From Helochares maculicollis (Eukaryota > Arthropoda > Insecta > Coleoptera > Hydrophilidae), in contig JAWQRO010000124.1 in assembly GCA_033557835.1 (NCBI GenBank), positions 1 through 54,084 on the forward strand: a stretch of 54,084 bases of DNA, written 5' to 3'. The position numbers and the translations under genes are program-made. The notes under the pieces were generated by a model, which saw only the letters and a list, made by a program, of their open reading frames with translations, did no database searches and was not told the origin of the DNA. This document shows, piece after piece, positions 35,740-50,275 of the stretch (its first letter is position 1; each line of letters starts with the position of its first letter).

Positions 35740-38700
35740 TATTTGTGTGGGTAAACTTTTTTCTAGAAGTAATTCTTTATAAAATGTATGATTTGTGAGC
35801 TCAGGAACTACAAATTAAGAATATCTTCTCATACAAATACATTAATTTTATTCAAACTGGTAACACGGTCATGCAGTGATGAAGTGAAAAATATATTTGC
35901 ACTTCTTAGCCAATGTGGTTAATAAGTAGAAATCTTTATTCAGGCACACATTCAATCATTTAATAGTCTTCCAGTTCGACAGAAATATATCCTTTGAAGA
36001 TAGTCCGCCTGCTCAATCCACACAAATCCACACAGAATACTGAAGACATAGCTTTCTCCAATTTGTGCAAGACTGATAGTTTTACAAATCAATAATTAAC
36101 TGCTAATTCTATATTATTTTTGGATGTAGAACACCTTTTTCTGAAAAAAGTAACAATTAGAAAACGATAACGGAAATTATGTTTTTGTGTACGACAGAAT
36201 GTTCTTTCTTGATTTGAGAACCAGTCAATATTAAGACGCTTAGCTGGCTAGAAAATTGAAAAGATGGACCAAATTGCAGCTCTTGAGAGCAATGTTTGCA
36301 GTATAAATGAATAAAGAGCTAGTCGTGAATGGTACTCTAACACTAATAAACGGCAATGTGATATATTGTAAAAAAAAAGCCTTAAATAGAGTAAAAATAG
36401 AATTGGTGAGCGAGACCTTCACTGCCTTCAGTTAAGCTCTTAAACTTCTTAAGATACTTAAACTAGTCTAGTCTTTACAGAGAGACACTGTTTCTCTTGC
36501 AATACCTCATAGAATCTCTATAGAGCTACATAAGACTATAAGTAAAACGTCATTATAGAACTGAGACAATTATTCTTTCGGTCAAAAGGGGCAACATATT
36601 TTGGCTCACGAGTATATTATTTAGCGTAGAAAAATGTTTATGGCTTGAAAATATTACACAAAGGAAATAAACGAAACTACAAATTCATCGCTAATATTCC
36701 CAAATGTCAATATTACTTTGTACCTGCCCGAAAGTAAAAAGTATATTCCAAAGGAAAACATAAATAATACTAAGTGCGCTCACTTATATTCTTAATAATT
36801 ATAGAACCGAAATGGCACACTATTGACCATTATTGTACAAATGAGCACTATTATCTACATTTTTTTGTATTCTTCATTAAGCAAATCAGAGAGTGGGTGA
36901 TTATTTTATTTGAGCACGATAACTTGCCATGTATCCAATTAGTTGGTATACGTAACAAATAACAAAAGTAGCTTTTAAAAATTGTTTGTAAGTTTTTGAA
37001 TTTTTGTAAAGAAAAGAAAGTAAGTGTAAAAAACTTAGATGCTTAGTTGTGGTACATTTTTCATACAATCATAATCTGGATTTACTACAAATAATATAGT
37101 AAAAATTACTTGTTAGGACGTATTTACAAATTCTTTATTTTTAATAACGTAAATTTTAGAGTCAACAAATAAAATAAATGTAGCCCTTAGGTAAATTTAA
37201 GTTTATCCTGCAAGAATTACATAATGAAATTAAATTCTAAAACACATGATTTGTAGTTTGATTCACTAAGCTTTGGTGCAGATCCTATAATTATTAAGAT
37301 TCATTAAAGATGGTCTAAATAGCAAGAAAAAATTATTCATTGCATCTTAAACGCCAATTAAGAAAAGTCGTGAAAACGTTAAAATTCTGACAACCGCAGA
37401 TATGTACAATTGCTCGTAATATAAATTCCTCCGACTTCAAAATAAAGGTATGTGTGTTATAGTAAGCTCACTCTAGTATGGGTCAAATAGTTCTAGGTAA
37501 TTTAAGCATCACATCAATAAAACAAGTGACCAGTAAATGTGTTAATTAAAGAAACAGAGGGAAAGATCACCCGGACAAATTAATGAAGGGACTGGGTACC
37601 GAAAACTTCGCCTCAACGTGCTTGTAAAGCTTTGAACCATAGGAATTGCTGAGTAGATTTTTATAACAGCACCTAGAATGAAGACAACCATTAAGCTAAT
37701 TAAAAAGAAACATGATCCATAGGATGTATTTACAACACATATCACAAATCTATATGATAATAACTAATTGTGCTTTATAAGGGATGAACTTTGCAGACGT
37801 TGATGAAACAGAGTAACCAATAGAACTAATTTAAAGTGTAATTAAATAGGGATTTCGTGAACTATATTGTAAATGCAATAAAGTATAAAAGCAACCGATC
37901 TATAATATCTGAAATGATCAATTGACGTTCAAACTGAATTATACAAAATACCTACGGCTAATATAGCTTGCCAGTAATATGTTTTAACGAAAGGCAACAG
38001 AAGACGCCCAAGTTATTCGGACAAGACTAAAGGAAAGTTGCGATCAAGAGCAAGATTTTAACGAAGCAAAGATGCGATTCCTTGCTACTCTCATCGACTA
38101 AGTGGTCCCTACATTATGAAAACATACTATTATAGCTGAAAGTTACCGCATACCCAATATCGTCTTGAACCCAAGGACTCTTCATATTAGTAACTAAATA
38201 CGAAAGGGAAAACTATTTACGACTTCCTTTCTCGTCGAAAGAATCCAATCGATGTAAATGACAACTACAAGCTCCTTAAATTATTTATTATGGTTAGGGC
38301 CTCGTACTTAAGCGACAAACATTATCGACCCGACGTATCTAAAACTCCCGAAGAAAAATCGTAATAGAGGCTGTAATTACAAATGTAACATGCAAGTGAA
38401 ACGACTATGAAACGAAACGGTGACGTTTGAAAGGAAGATCCTCGGATATGATATCGATATGATTTATTACGTGTCAGAAGCCATTTTTACATTTGTCAAA
38501 TTGTATTAAAAACTTGCTGAAGGCGCTCCTCTCAGTATCGGAAATCTTCGTTGTAACCTACCGTTGTATTGTGTAGCTCTGATTGCTCCGCTGCCGTGCC
38601 GGTTCATCAAATCAGCATACCATCGAAAATTCGTTGTTGAAATCGCTTTACAAGAGCAGACAACGGGTTATAACTCAAGTTTCTAATTCTAGCACCGACA

Positions 38701-41700
38701 GAGAGTCAAGAGAATTAGTCCACTTAATAAGAACGTGCTAAAGTTCTTATGGATTAGCTGTTGTTCTGGAAAAGCATGTACGGCCATTTGTTACCTTCGA
38801 AGTATACCCTCGAAAAATAACCTCGTAATCTGTCGCCGTGACAAAAGAAAATAGGAGAAAACAAAGAGCGGGGAATGTCAGCTTGGAGGTGTTCGAACGG
38901 CACGACATTCAAATATAAATGATCCCAACAGCAGTTGTACTCCTTTTCGTCACCTTTGAGGCACCCTGGATCGAGTATATGTGAATTTTATGTGCCAGCC
39001 TCTCCTTCTCCTTCTCCTTCGATTCTGTATTCAATTTTCGTAAACCAGAAATTGGAGCTTTTGTTTTACTTAGGCAAATTGACTGCGGATATGAAAATTT
39101 AGAATTTTTTCCCCATGCATGCAGCATATTTTATTTATTGTAGTGGAGCGTCCTAGAGCGGCGAGCAATAAGGGATGTTCGTAAATAAAAAATGATGACA
39201 CCTCCAACCGGAAAATTAATATAAATACATGACACGTGGTTCTATAGGCTCGAAGGAAAATTTAGAGCTCATTTTTCCAGGATAAATGTCCCTCTTTCCA
39301 CACTACGCTTCGACAGATTTTAAATGCACATCACGCGCTTTTTGTCGAAGCCGCCACACCAGGTTTAGAAAATATTTATAGTGCATCATTTTTAACCTGC
39401 CTCTAACCCAGTTAACAAATTGAAGCGTCGGAGAACAAATCTCAACATTGCTTAGTTAATTAAAGCTTGACGGGTTCAAAAAACTTCAAAACAAAAACTT
39501 TTTGGAGCGACGCAACGAGCTTAGGTATTGAGGCGAGTTGTGCAAATTCTACAGAATCTTTGGCTGGTAGTGTGGAAGAAAAATCGTATTAATTTTAAAG
39601 TAGCCATTTTTAGATTTTATTTGCTGCTATTTCCTAGCAGAAAGGTTTTGAAATCCAATTTTTGCGTCTAACTCCATTTATTTGAGAATGAAAACAAACA
39701 TGATACATTGCTCCAAGACATAAGTAAGAATGTTTTACAAAAGGAAGTGAGAAATCCAGTCATTCCGATGGTGACGTTTTGAGGACGGTTTGGAAGGGGT
39801 GCCGGGCGGAGGGGTGTTATTGTCGCGCAAATATAAAAGCTCTCCGCTGTGCTTGTGATCTCTTTAATATGCGCTGCGTCCCCTGGTGCAGATTTGTTAT
39901 TTTCGCAGACACTATGAAAATTATAAATGTCCCAGGGTTTGCTTAAATATGAATATTTTAAATAATAGTATTAATCATTTTGACGTCTATTCCACTCTGA
40001 GCTCATGCGAGGAACTGTGCTTTGGCTTTATAATCGAAGATTGATTTATTTGACAGTTTGTTGTTGTTTGTGAGTTTTATGAAAAAATTATGAGGTGATT
40101 AATGAGGATTTTTATTGGATATTGTCGTCTAGAGCCAGCTTACGGATTTGTGAAAAAACGCAATCGTATGAGGGTGTATTGTCATGTAGATCGCTGACTA
40201 ATTCTTTACAAATAAATTTATCCACCCCCTGTAACGAAGTCACTTCCATAGTTCAACAAAGATATTTTTATTGACATCATAGGGTCAATACTACCAATTA
40301 TACTTATTGATCTATTCTGTAGAGCAGGGAAGGACCTTTTAATTAAGTCGCATGCTCGGTCCCTACTGGATGAGGGTTTGATTTTTTACAGGCGACCACC
40401 CCCTCTAAGGGTGCATGACAATTCTCGAATTAGTGACTATTTACGGCCACTTGTACCAACTCTAGTTGCTCTTCAAAAGGGCGATTTATCGCGGTATTTA
40501 CCCCACATTAAACGAACTTACGGGTAGTTTTTATTGTCCTTGAATTAAGCGGGCGATTTAATATGCAGCCGTGTTGCAGGCAACAAATTCCTCCTCACTC
40601 GCAGTGCATGGTGGGTGTTATGTGCAGACGTGAGCAGAGGCCTTGAATTACGCGGATTATAATACTCTTCCTCAATCCAGGGAATATGAAACACCATATT
40701 TTTCGAGCGAGACGAGCAAAACTGTAACTTGTGTGCCAAATATCCTTTTGGTGGTGTTTACTCCATTTTTTGTTTTTGTTGAGATGAATGTTTAATTCTG
40801 CAGCTTTAATTTAAAATTCTCAACAACAAAACTTCTGTTTTAATTGTTTATGTTTGCGTCATGGCAATATCAAAAAATATACTATTGCGAGCAATGGTTG
40901 GCTGCTTCGTGAATTTTACATGAGCGTGTCTTCAAAATATTAATCATAAGAGCTTGACCTCTTTCGAAATGATAATTTAGTTACACGGGAGCACTATCCT
41001 CTGACTAACTAAAATTAACACTGAAACACTGAATTGGATCAAGTAATTCACATGAACGCTACTTATTGGTGATCCATAAACTTTCTGAGAAAATTTTAAG
41101 GAACTGATATAATTAGTACATGCAAGTTGCTGTCAAGCAACTTTTGCACACAATTTTGAATTTAAAATTAAACTACTTTCTAAGCAGCTTCAGATATTCA
41201 GTCGATATTCATTACAAGGCCAATTAACATATTTAAAATGATCATACTCAAACATGTTTGGTAAAGTTAGAACAAATACCTAACATTTCAAAAAACAATT
41301 AAAACAATTTTTTTAAATCAAAAATCTACACTATTATATCATTTTGATAAATAATCATTTAAAAAAATGTAATCTTCTACTTTCTGGACCAATTGTTTTC
41401 CCTGAAGGTTCACTTGTGGGAATTTAACTATTATATCTTTGATATTTACTAAAATGATAATGCCTCAAATTGTACATTTATTATTAATTATGATCTTAAT
41501 TCGTTTTCCTTTTGTTTCTGTGAATGATTTTGGAGTAACTTCAAAATTTATCCTTTTCACTTCTTATTAGGAATCTTTTGATGCTAGAATTATAAAAATG
41601 TTAGAAGAACTATATACTCTTCATTTGTCAATGATATGTCTAGTATTGCTTTTATTTGTCACAAAAAGTAGTTTTCACTTATAAATATGTCTCCTGCATA

Positions 41701-44700
41701 GCATTTAGCTGAATTTCTTATTTAAAACTCTGCCATTTCTGAAATATTTCCAAACGTACTTAACCTGCCTAAATTCAACTACATAAGTAAATGATTTTAA
41801 ATATGATTGTTTTCTAGAATATCCTCACAATTACCTGAAGCTCTTTGTGAAAAAGTTTTACACAAAACTTGCTGAATTTGCAAAGCAAGAGTTTACTATA
41901 GTATTCACGTTTATGAAAATGTCTAATCGGGAACACCAAAAAATTCTAAAAATTCAACGAACTAATTCTATTACCATTATGCTATTTTAAATGATAAAAT
42001 GATTCCGACAACCTTGAAATTCGGTAGTAATAAAATATCATACCCCATATTAATGCAGTATTATAAAAATTAAACGTCTATATTTGTCTACGGAAACGAT
42101 GATCTTTACTTCGACAACTTAGACAGCTCTAGTGGCAGCAAATAAACTCTAATAAAAACTTCAAGTTCTGCCAAAATCTCAGTTACTCATTTCTATTATA
42201 AACGTTGTATTTATATATTTATACATTATTTTACCAGATCATGTATCAATATTGTTAAGATTAGTGAAGCCACTCATTGATTAAAAATCCCTAATTAGTA
42301 GTCCTTTTTATGACTTTGTAACATAAAACTGGCAAAACTATACCATTGTTTGCCTTAACTAACTTGTATCAATTATCATAGATTTATTCATACTTTGTCC
42401 ATCGTAACTATGTGTGAGATAAGAAAGAGCATAAAAACTCTTTTGCGATCAAGTAGAAGAAGTGACTAATTATGTAGTCCTATGATCTCACTATTTTTTG
42501 TATTACATATATAAAGCTTTTCTTCCATTAACAAACTAAATTTACCTAAAATTGCTTAAAATATATTGTTGATTTTAATTTTCGAGACATATGCGCCTCT
42601 ATAAAGGTAAAATGTTTGAATATTTTTACTCTGTGTAAATTGAGTTGAAGCTAGTTCTATTACCAAAAAACTTAGCTCAAATGATGAAATGTGAGGGCTA
42701 GGCGGAATCAAAAGTATCGTCACTTAAAAATAGTTAATATTGAGAAGAATTAAGTACAAAGCTTTATACAATTCTTTAATGATTAGTTGATTCAACGTCC
42801 TTGTCCTGTTTGTTTCCGTTTTTATCTAATTGTTTTTTAAAACTTAATAACATCAAAGGTTGTTTTAAAGAAACTGTTTTCTAATGATTTGCTTTGTAAA
42901 ATTGAGAAAAATAGTGCTGTGGGTAGTTTATTGATATTATTGGCAACTGTTTATATAAGTATTCTCAAATTGGACAAAGTGACAAATAGAGACAGTTTTA
43001 GAAAAATTGCCTAATAACTACTTTCATAAAACTTATCACCATATTTCTCATCCTTAAGAGTAAAACATGTCAAGCATTTTATTTCATTCAAGTACTTCTC
43101 TATACATTTCCTGGAAGATTTTCTCAATTTAAACTCTTTTTAAATCTTGAGAAGCATCTTGAAAAGTGCAACGAATAATATTTTTGTGTGATCCCCTTGA
43201 ATTAAGAAGAAATGGTGAGCCTTGTGACAGATTAATTTTGAAGTAAGCTTGAGCCTATTTCTGTTCACATTTTAGCTGAAAAACGCTTATATAACGACTT
43301 CAAATTTAACAATGCAGATTCGAATTACTTTAAAAGCACATACATCTTTGCATTTTGTGAGGTTAACTGTAAATATTTAAAACAGAGTAGTGTTTATATA
43401 CGGTACTCTCTGTGAACTTTTAATTAATAACCCTCTGTGTTCAATGCACTTTTTCAACATTCTGTTAAAAAGTTTTAACAACATCATGAAAATAATAAAA
43501 GAAAGTTATACAACATCATTAAATAAATATAAGAAAGTTTTTCATCCAATAATAAAATCAGCTTGTTTCAAGATGGATGGTTTTGAATGTAACCAGATTT
43601 ATTCGATATCATATTGTTCGTTTTTAAATGAAAGCATTGGACATATATATCCTTTTAGAGTGCTAATTTTTCGAGATAATTTTTATTGCGTTTTTTTTAC
43701 AATCGGACACAAACCATATTAGACAATGACCACTCATTCAAAAGCAAGTTTTTAAGGTTTTCAAAAATCATATGTCCTACGCATTGATAAATGAAAAGCA
43801 GCGTGATTACTAAGCAGAAGTAAATAAATATTTTAAAGTGCTGTTTAGTAAATGTTATTTGAAAGTTCAAATTAACTGTTTCACCCGGTATAGCTCATGT
43901 CAGGTTTATAAATAATACACGTAAAAGCCATCTTCAATTATTTGAATATATACTATATGTAACTACACCTAATTTAAGAGAGTAGCTATCCGGGATATTT
44001 GAGCAATATCAGTTAAATACAACTTTTGATCTTTCACGCCAGCGTATTCATCAGGATTATCTACATTATTATGTGTTTTGTTCTGGATTTTAATTAAACT
44101 CTAAAACAGTCTATTACTAATTTCAGTAGAACTAGTAACAACGCCGGGGAACAAAAATATGTTTGCAGCTTGCGTGTACACACGTACTTAATATTTGTTT
44201 TTCAGAGTGATTTGTAGTTGCTTTAATAATCGTATAAATATTTGAGTTAGTAATTTTTGTAATTATCCGCTTTTACTTTCAATAAGAAACATGGAACGAG
44301 TCTCAAAGGAAGTTAGAAGCAGTGATCAAGTATTTATAAGTTTTTGCAGTATTGTGGATGTCCCCTGAGATTATACGTTTCCCCTTACAAGAAAAAACTC
44401 GCTCTAGACGGTTGCTTCTCTTCGGTAAAGTGGAAAACGTTGTCAATTACTCTACGCATCATTCAGGACTATAAGTCATGTAAATTGCAGTTTTATCAAA
44501 CTTATTAAGAAAATTACTACTGTCCACTTCTTTATAATTGCCCCATTAGCAACTTACTTAAAAGGCCCATTAAAAAATAAACTCCTCAAAGACATAATTT
44601 TCAATCATCTGCTATTGATGTAGGAACCAATAACCTAATGGGCCATTGAAAAAGTTCGCACGTGTAAAGTTCCTTGGAGAAAAGTTTTTAGCGAAAAAAA

Positions 44701-47239
44701 ATCAATTTTGTCCAAGCTTAGAGTGAGAAGTTAGTATGTATGCTGCGTTAACAAGCGCAAGAAATATATTCGATAATGATGTTGAGAAAAAAATAAATCT
44801 TAAAAAAATTCAGGAAGAAATTAAAGTGTTGGCAAAAAATACTTTCAGACAGATTTGATCGATGGCAAAAAATGTAGGTGGGGCAAGAACTAATCGATTG
44901 GAAATGCCTAAAATATAAGAAAAAATTAATGGCCGAAAAAAAATTTAATCGGCTTTAGATTGAAGTCGTTGAAAATGAATTCCTGTGACATATTATCGAT
45001 AAAAAATTTAAACAATGAAAAAATATCGCAATCTAACTCAATCAATGAAAACATTTGATCAATAAGGAATTACGAAAAAAACACTACTTAACTAAGACAT
45101 TTAAGCAATGATGGGGAAGATTGATCTGAAACTTTGAGAATAATTTACTTCAATAACGAAAAATGACAGCAAGAAACAATAAAGCAAAGGCATTATGAAG
45201 TAAAAGGATATGAGGAAACTGTGTTACAAAATGGATTCGTAGCGAAATACGTATTCGTTAGAAAATATAGTCGTCAGGATGTATGGCCTCCTGAAAAAAT
45301 ATAAAATCGTCGGAAAAAAATTATGCGAACAGTCGTAAATCCGCCCTTAATGAAAATAAATCGTCGAGAAGTTTTTGCGATGCGATGCATTATCTATCGT
45401 AGGAGACGGGTTTCATTTCTTAATGTGGTCGCTGGGGCAGGAGGGCGGAAGCCCAAGTTAATGCCAAGAAAATAAGATCGATTGGAGGGATTGATCTTGT
45501 CGAGGCTCCCATTCAAGCTGATTATGAGGCCGATTCTAGACAGATGTTTAAGTGATTCTATGGATTTATGTCCCCGGATCGAGATTGTGCGGTTGAAAGT
45601 CTCCATCCTCCGCCGGTTTAATTTTATGCATTGCATCCCCACTTTAAAGGCAGGAGCGATTCTCCTTTCGGCCTTGCGAACAAATCTAAAGTAAAAGAAT
45701 CGAAAATTAAAATCTTAAATTTTTATTAGGCTGACATTAAAATTTGTTTGTTTTGTCGTCCATTGTAATTTTGGGAGATATTGCAAAGGGATTTCAAGCT
45801 ACATCTTCGTTTCATAAATTTCCACCACGATAATGAGTTTCTTTGCGTTTCGACTAATCTGCGGAGTCTGATTAAATTGCTTTGAGCCTAAAGGAAAGTA
45901 AGATGTGTGGCTTCATTTTCTTAGGTACCAAAATTGTTGTAAAAAGAAAACCGAGCGTGGAGAAAATTTTAATATAATTTGTTAAACAATAAACGAGGGG
46001 TGGAATTATATTTGCTTAGCTGGAGCGTGTGCTCTTTGGGAATGAAATTTTTGGCCGCTTAACTTATTTATCTTGGAGACTGTGCTTCTAACTGGTTTTA
46101 TCAAAGAGAGGAGGAAGGTAGAATGCAGCGACGGAAGCCGAAGGGAAGACTAAATTCTATAAATGTAACTTATTTATTTCCGCAAGCCGTAACAAAAGTG
46201 CTTTGGTAAATATCAGGTGATATTTCACCAGTTCACAATACGAACGAAAATCCTTCTCTTTCCGTCTTTTCTAATATTCGCTCTCGCACAAGCCCGACCA
46301 GAAAGCACCCCGTGGAGCTCCTGGGTGACCTACGACCTCTGTTCACATCTTCTCTCCTCACATAATGGCTCATCTATTCTGCCCTTCGCGTGTAGTTTCA
46401 CTCTGCTTGTACTGCTGAGCTTTTAAATTTTCTCTTGCAAGTTTCATGCTCAGGTCTGCGGCGAAACATAAAATTCGCACTTTGTATAAAGCGGATTTTT
46501 TGCATAGTAGTAAATTAAAGTTCATTGGACAGAGTAATTTACGATTATTTGGGCGTTAATAGAGGTCAGTGAATATATTTATCCGGAGTTTATTTATAGA
46601 AAGATGTAAAGTGCTTGCAGTCATACCAGGAGCCACTCACTGTCTCAACTGGCGACAGCTCGAGCCGGTTGACAGGGATTGCGAAAAACGAAAAGCATAA
46701 AACAATTCGCTTGTCAAACGTCGCAGGAAGTCTACTTCAACGCGTCAAAAGCGGACAAAGCACGGCAAAAAGTCACTCTCTCATTTACATACCAAGCAAA
46801 AGGCATATGTAACAACCTGTCATCAGAGCGTACTCAAACGACAATATGTAATTAACCAACCCTCTTGGTGTAAGGAGGCCCCTTATTTGCGGATGTCTGA
46901 TACAAGGCTCTATGAAGGCATTCTTAGTGTAATAATATTCTTTTTGAAATGTTTTTGCAAAAAGCGTTTTTAAAATAGGTGCTTTGATAAAAAACGTGGA
47001 AGCAAAAATTGTTTTACAAAATATATTCCAGTATAAATTATTTATATTTTTTGCTCTTTTAAGTCTGCAATACGGAGACAGCTTCTAAATGTGCTCTTGT
47101 TGAGTCCCTATGTTGTTGACATAATTACTGATAAGCTCTACGTTTTTCTCATACTGTTGATGGCCAATGTTGATGTGATAATAGATGGGAATGGAATATT
47201 CGGATCTAAGAGCTACTGCGCAGCAGGTAATACATACTA
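35731..47239. other. Long non-coding stretch, no gene recognised
   Basis: About 11.5 kb without a convincing exon. 36000-38000 and 41000-44300 are very AT-rich. 38400-40750 and 45340-46900 are less so and could hold regulatory DNA. 44640-45100 has many short A-tracts. The longest frame is 43390-43722 plus (110 codons), of AT-driven composition and no motif. A short TCTCCT repeat lies at 39001-39020. Confidence 0.4.
39001..39020. repeat. Short TCTCCT hexamer repeat
   Basis: TCTCCTTCTCCTTCTCCTTC, a little over three units. It has no other visible significance. Confidence 0.9.
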
Positions 47240-47590
47240 TAAAGTCTGTTTCAAAATTAAGTTACAAAACTTAAAGACCGAGATATTAATTTCATGTACA
47301 TGTTACGAGTCAATGGCGGAATTCCCTATGACGTCGTTGGTCAAAAACAGACAAATATTATTGCCATTTCAAGGAATTCCCTTCTTGTCTACGCTTAATA
47401 CAGCTGGAAAAAATATTGAAAAGGAATATAGACAAGCAAAAAAATTCAATAGTCTATTGGATTTCAACCGAAGAGGAAAGACAAGGAGCACATGTGTGGT
47501 CAATTTTTAACTAATATTTTCATTTCTATGTATTTTATTCATTATTTACGATTAAGCAAGTTTGCTAAACTAGAAAGGTATAAGCTTTAT
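47240..47590 (+). repeat. Second copy of dispersed repeat (family of 16616)
   Basis: Three blocks match 16620-16965 in order and orientation. GTCTGTTTCAAAATTAAG matches GTCTTTCAAAATTACG. CATGTACATGTTACGAGTCA and AACAGACAAATATTATTG match ATTACATGTATATGTTAAGAGCCA and AACAGACGAATATTATCG. TTCATTATTTACGATTAAGC with GCTAAACT matches CATTATTTACTATTACGTAA with GCTAAACT. This copy lacks about 60 bases present in the other and has extra bases elsewhere. The 139-codon frame across it (47091-47510) is a by-product. Confidence 0.65.
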
Positions 47591-48112
47591 TCAAAGAATG
47601 AAGTTTTTGTAAATCACCTAAACCTTAAATACGAAATAAGAAAGAAACGTTCTTTTTATAGTGGCTAAAATCATATAAATGAAAGCGCATACTAGACTTC
47701 TCTAAAACCTACAAAAAAACCAGAGTAATAAATTACACCCACAGAGGCAAGAGGCGCTCCACTTGTTTACTAACGTCTTTATTTGATTTAATATGTTAAA
47801 TTTAACGCCAGCTAATAAGATATTCCATTTATAACTATTTTACAATTTATTAAACTTGATATTTAAAATTGTTACATTCTTCTTATAATTATCATAGTTT
47901 ATTTGAAGTTATTTACGTTCCCGGATCCTCGAAGATAATTTGCCCCTTCTGTCGATATCTGCAAATCCGGGTCACAAATTTATTCTTGTGCTTTGAATTT
48001 AAGCCGCTTTAGATTTAAAACTAAAAAGGTAAAATAAATGCAAGTTGTTATTTACAAAGAATTTTGTACTGTCTAATTTTCACTTTACAAATATGAATTA
48101 GTTTGCGATGCA

Positions 48113-48114
<2 letters not shown>
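47591..48114. other. Non-coding stretch, nothing recognised
   Basis: AT-rich sequence between the dispersed repeat and the microsatellite. No frame, motif or repeat stands out. Confidence 0.5.

Positions 48115-48162
<48 letters not shown>
48115..48162. repeat. (AT)n microsatellite
   Basis: Twenty-four uninterrupted AT units, ending in TAGTAGTACTAAGTAG. Nearly the same length as the array at 35681. Confidence 0.97.
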
Positions 48163-48166
<4 letters not shown>

Positions 48167-50200
48167 GTACTAAGTAGAACTAAGAATCTTTCGATGATAT
48201 TCACCGGTGGCGATTGAAATTCAACATTAGCATGTAGTAACATGAAGAAAAATCATGTAAAGTCTAAAATTCAAGCAAGCGAAGCCGCGAGCAATTGCTA
48301 GAAAATTATTTAACGCGGTAGTAAAGTAGTCAAATAATTCACTGTTGGCGCTGGCCCAAAGTCGGTTCCTAACTGTTCTAGATCTTATCGGGTACTCGAA
48401 GTGAGATTCTGGGATTTTGTATATCAATTACTAAATTAAATTGGACCTGAAACATTCTGACGACTTCACTTTAATTGAAAGTATCCCGTTGCTTGTCATC
48501 AACATCATCACCAGATAAAAATCTTCTTTGTTCCCAGATAACGTTAATCGTTCTCATTTATGTTCTATTATTATTACATATTTAAATATGTTAATGCCTC
48601 TGTACTGCTTAAAGCCGCTACGATTTATTTTGTTATATTATTTGCAATTCTCTAACTAACTAAATAAATTGTTTGTATTAATGATTGCGCGCTCTGCAAG
48701 AACAATTGTGCCTGCATTTTCGTTTTAGAAATTAACTTGACAAAGGATTCTCCCACATTACATTTTATATAAACTGCGCTCCGTACCTTATTATTTTTTA
48801 ATTACGAACGTGCTCTATTTAATATAAATATCATAATTATTCAATTACGGGCACCTTTTCAAAGACCCTGATTATTTGTTTAAGAAAACGGAGAAATTAT
48901 TCAAGTCATCTCTCTAATTAAAACTAGTATTTGCATGAGGCGCGTATAAATAATAAAATAACTACATCATTTTCCAAGCAATTACTATTTCTCAACAATT
49001 GTTCGCGTTTTAAAACTTAAGCTCTGACTAATTACTGAATTTAAATTTATAGACCATGTGCATGTTCCCAAACTACGTTTCCATACAAAAGCGAGCCAAA
49101 AAAATCTAAGCACACAAGTGTGCCTTAATTGCTTGTTTGATAACAAAAACTAAACTCCCTGCTGCTACCTACATTTTAATTCAAGAATGTCCAGTTCATC
49201 GACATGTTAATTTATACGTACGTCAAAGATGCTACACCCACATGGAGATGCAAATCAACACATCATCATTTACGTCTTGTTTGAGGATTCAGCATTTTCT
49301 GTTGCTCACCTGCAACATATTTTCACGGTACATCGTCAAACACAATTGAAGCCTTAATCAAATAGTGAGATCAGCTTCATCGTGATATCAATTTAAAGTT
49401 TTCACTCTTATCGCCAACCCATAAGCCATAAGCGATAGCATCAATTGTTATTAGATCGTGTTGGTACATTTTATTGCCATTAACGGAGTAACAATTGACT
49501 TTCGTGTTGGATATATTCTCTTACTTAATTATGTCACAGCAGGGTGGTTATATTACCCGTTTTTCATTGGCATTGTTTGTAGATCTGACCTACTTTTTAG
49601 CAATTTAGATAAAAGAATGGAAATATTCATATTACGAAGTTTATCTCAACAATATCGTCGTTACAAGTAAATTGCGTTTTATGCATTTGTACGTTAAGTC
49701 GTTATTCCCATCTAATGTGCTGATTTATGAGCTGAAGTAGGCGTAATTAATGTGCAAGTGCATCGAAGTACTAATTTGTTTAGAGCATCTTGCCTTTTCA
49801 CTCTTTCGGTCGAAATTCAGGCTGAACTATTTTTACGTTGCTATAAATTCGTTTCAGAACGTCAATCAGATAATATACTTGCTGGTTATGTTTTTCTCTT
49901 AATAGTTCTGAGGATAATTAAGATAAAATTGTAGTGTAGCTTTTATTTTAAAATGAGTATTTAGCATGTTTATTTTATTTACAGACGATTGTATTGCGTA
50001 GGAAGGTTCTTTAAATAAATAAAGTAAAGATTAAAATCGTTTATATTTATAATGGTCTAACAGAAATTACTACCGTTGCTATATCCGTCTTCTGCTGCTA
50101 TTTTTTTTCAAGAGTATAATTTGCTTCTGCTATTCCAGCGGATAATACTTTATTTAAACTATTAATTTGTTAATATTAAAGTTAAACTCCATCAATAATT
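48163..50200. other. Non-coding stretch, nothing recognised
   Basis: AT-rich. All frames are 70 codons or shorter and of composition expected by chance. No transposon motif was seen. Confidence 0.5.
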
Positions 50201-50275
50201 TTTTAACTAAGTTGAGAGCATAATGTTTGAATTAAGTTGAGAACATGATTTTTTAATTAAGTTGAGAGCATGTAT
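50201..50275. repeat. 25-bp minisatellite, three copies
   Basis: The core AAGTTGAGAGCAT recurs at 50209, 50234 and 50259, exactly 25 bases apart, embedded in T-rich spacers. The middle copy has GAACAT. The array is short and not coding. Confidence 0.85.

Noticed and set aside
44733..44930. Purine-rich plus-strand run reading as a Lys/Glu-rich peptide with one stop
   Set aside because: Composition alone (A-tracts) gives Lys, Glu and Ile codons. No motif, and the frame closes repeatedly.
46290..46345. Plus-strand PWSSW text resembling a thrombospondin type 1 repeat
   Set aside because: Wrong strand for unc-5, with no cysteine framework after it.
47091..47510. 139-codon plus-strand frame
   Set aside because: It overlaps the dispersed repeat. 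The other copy at 16616 has no matching frame, and there is no domain.
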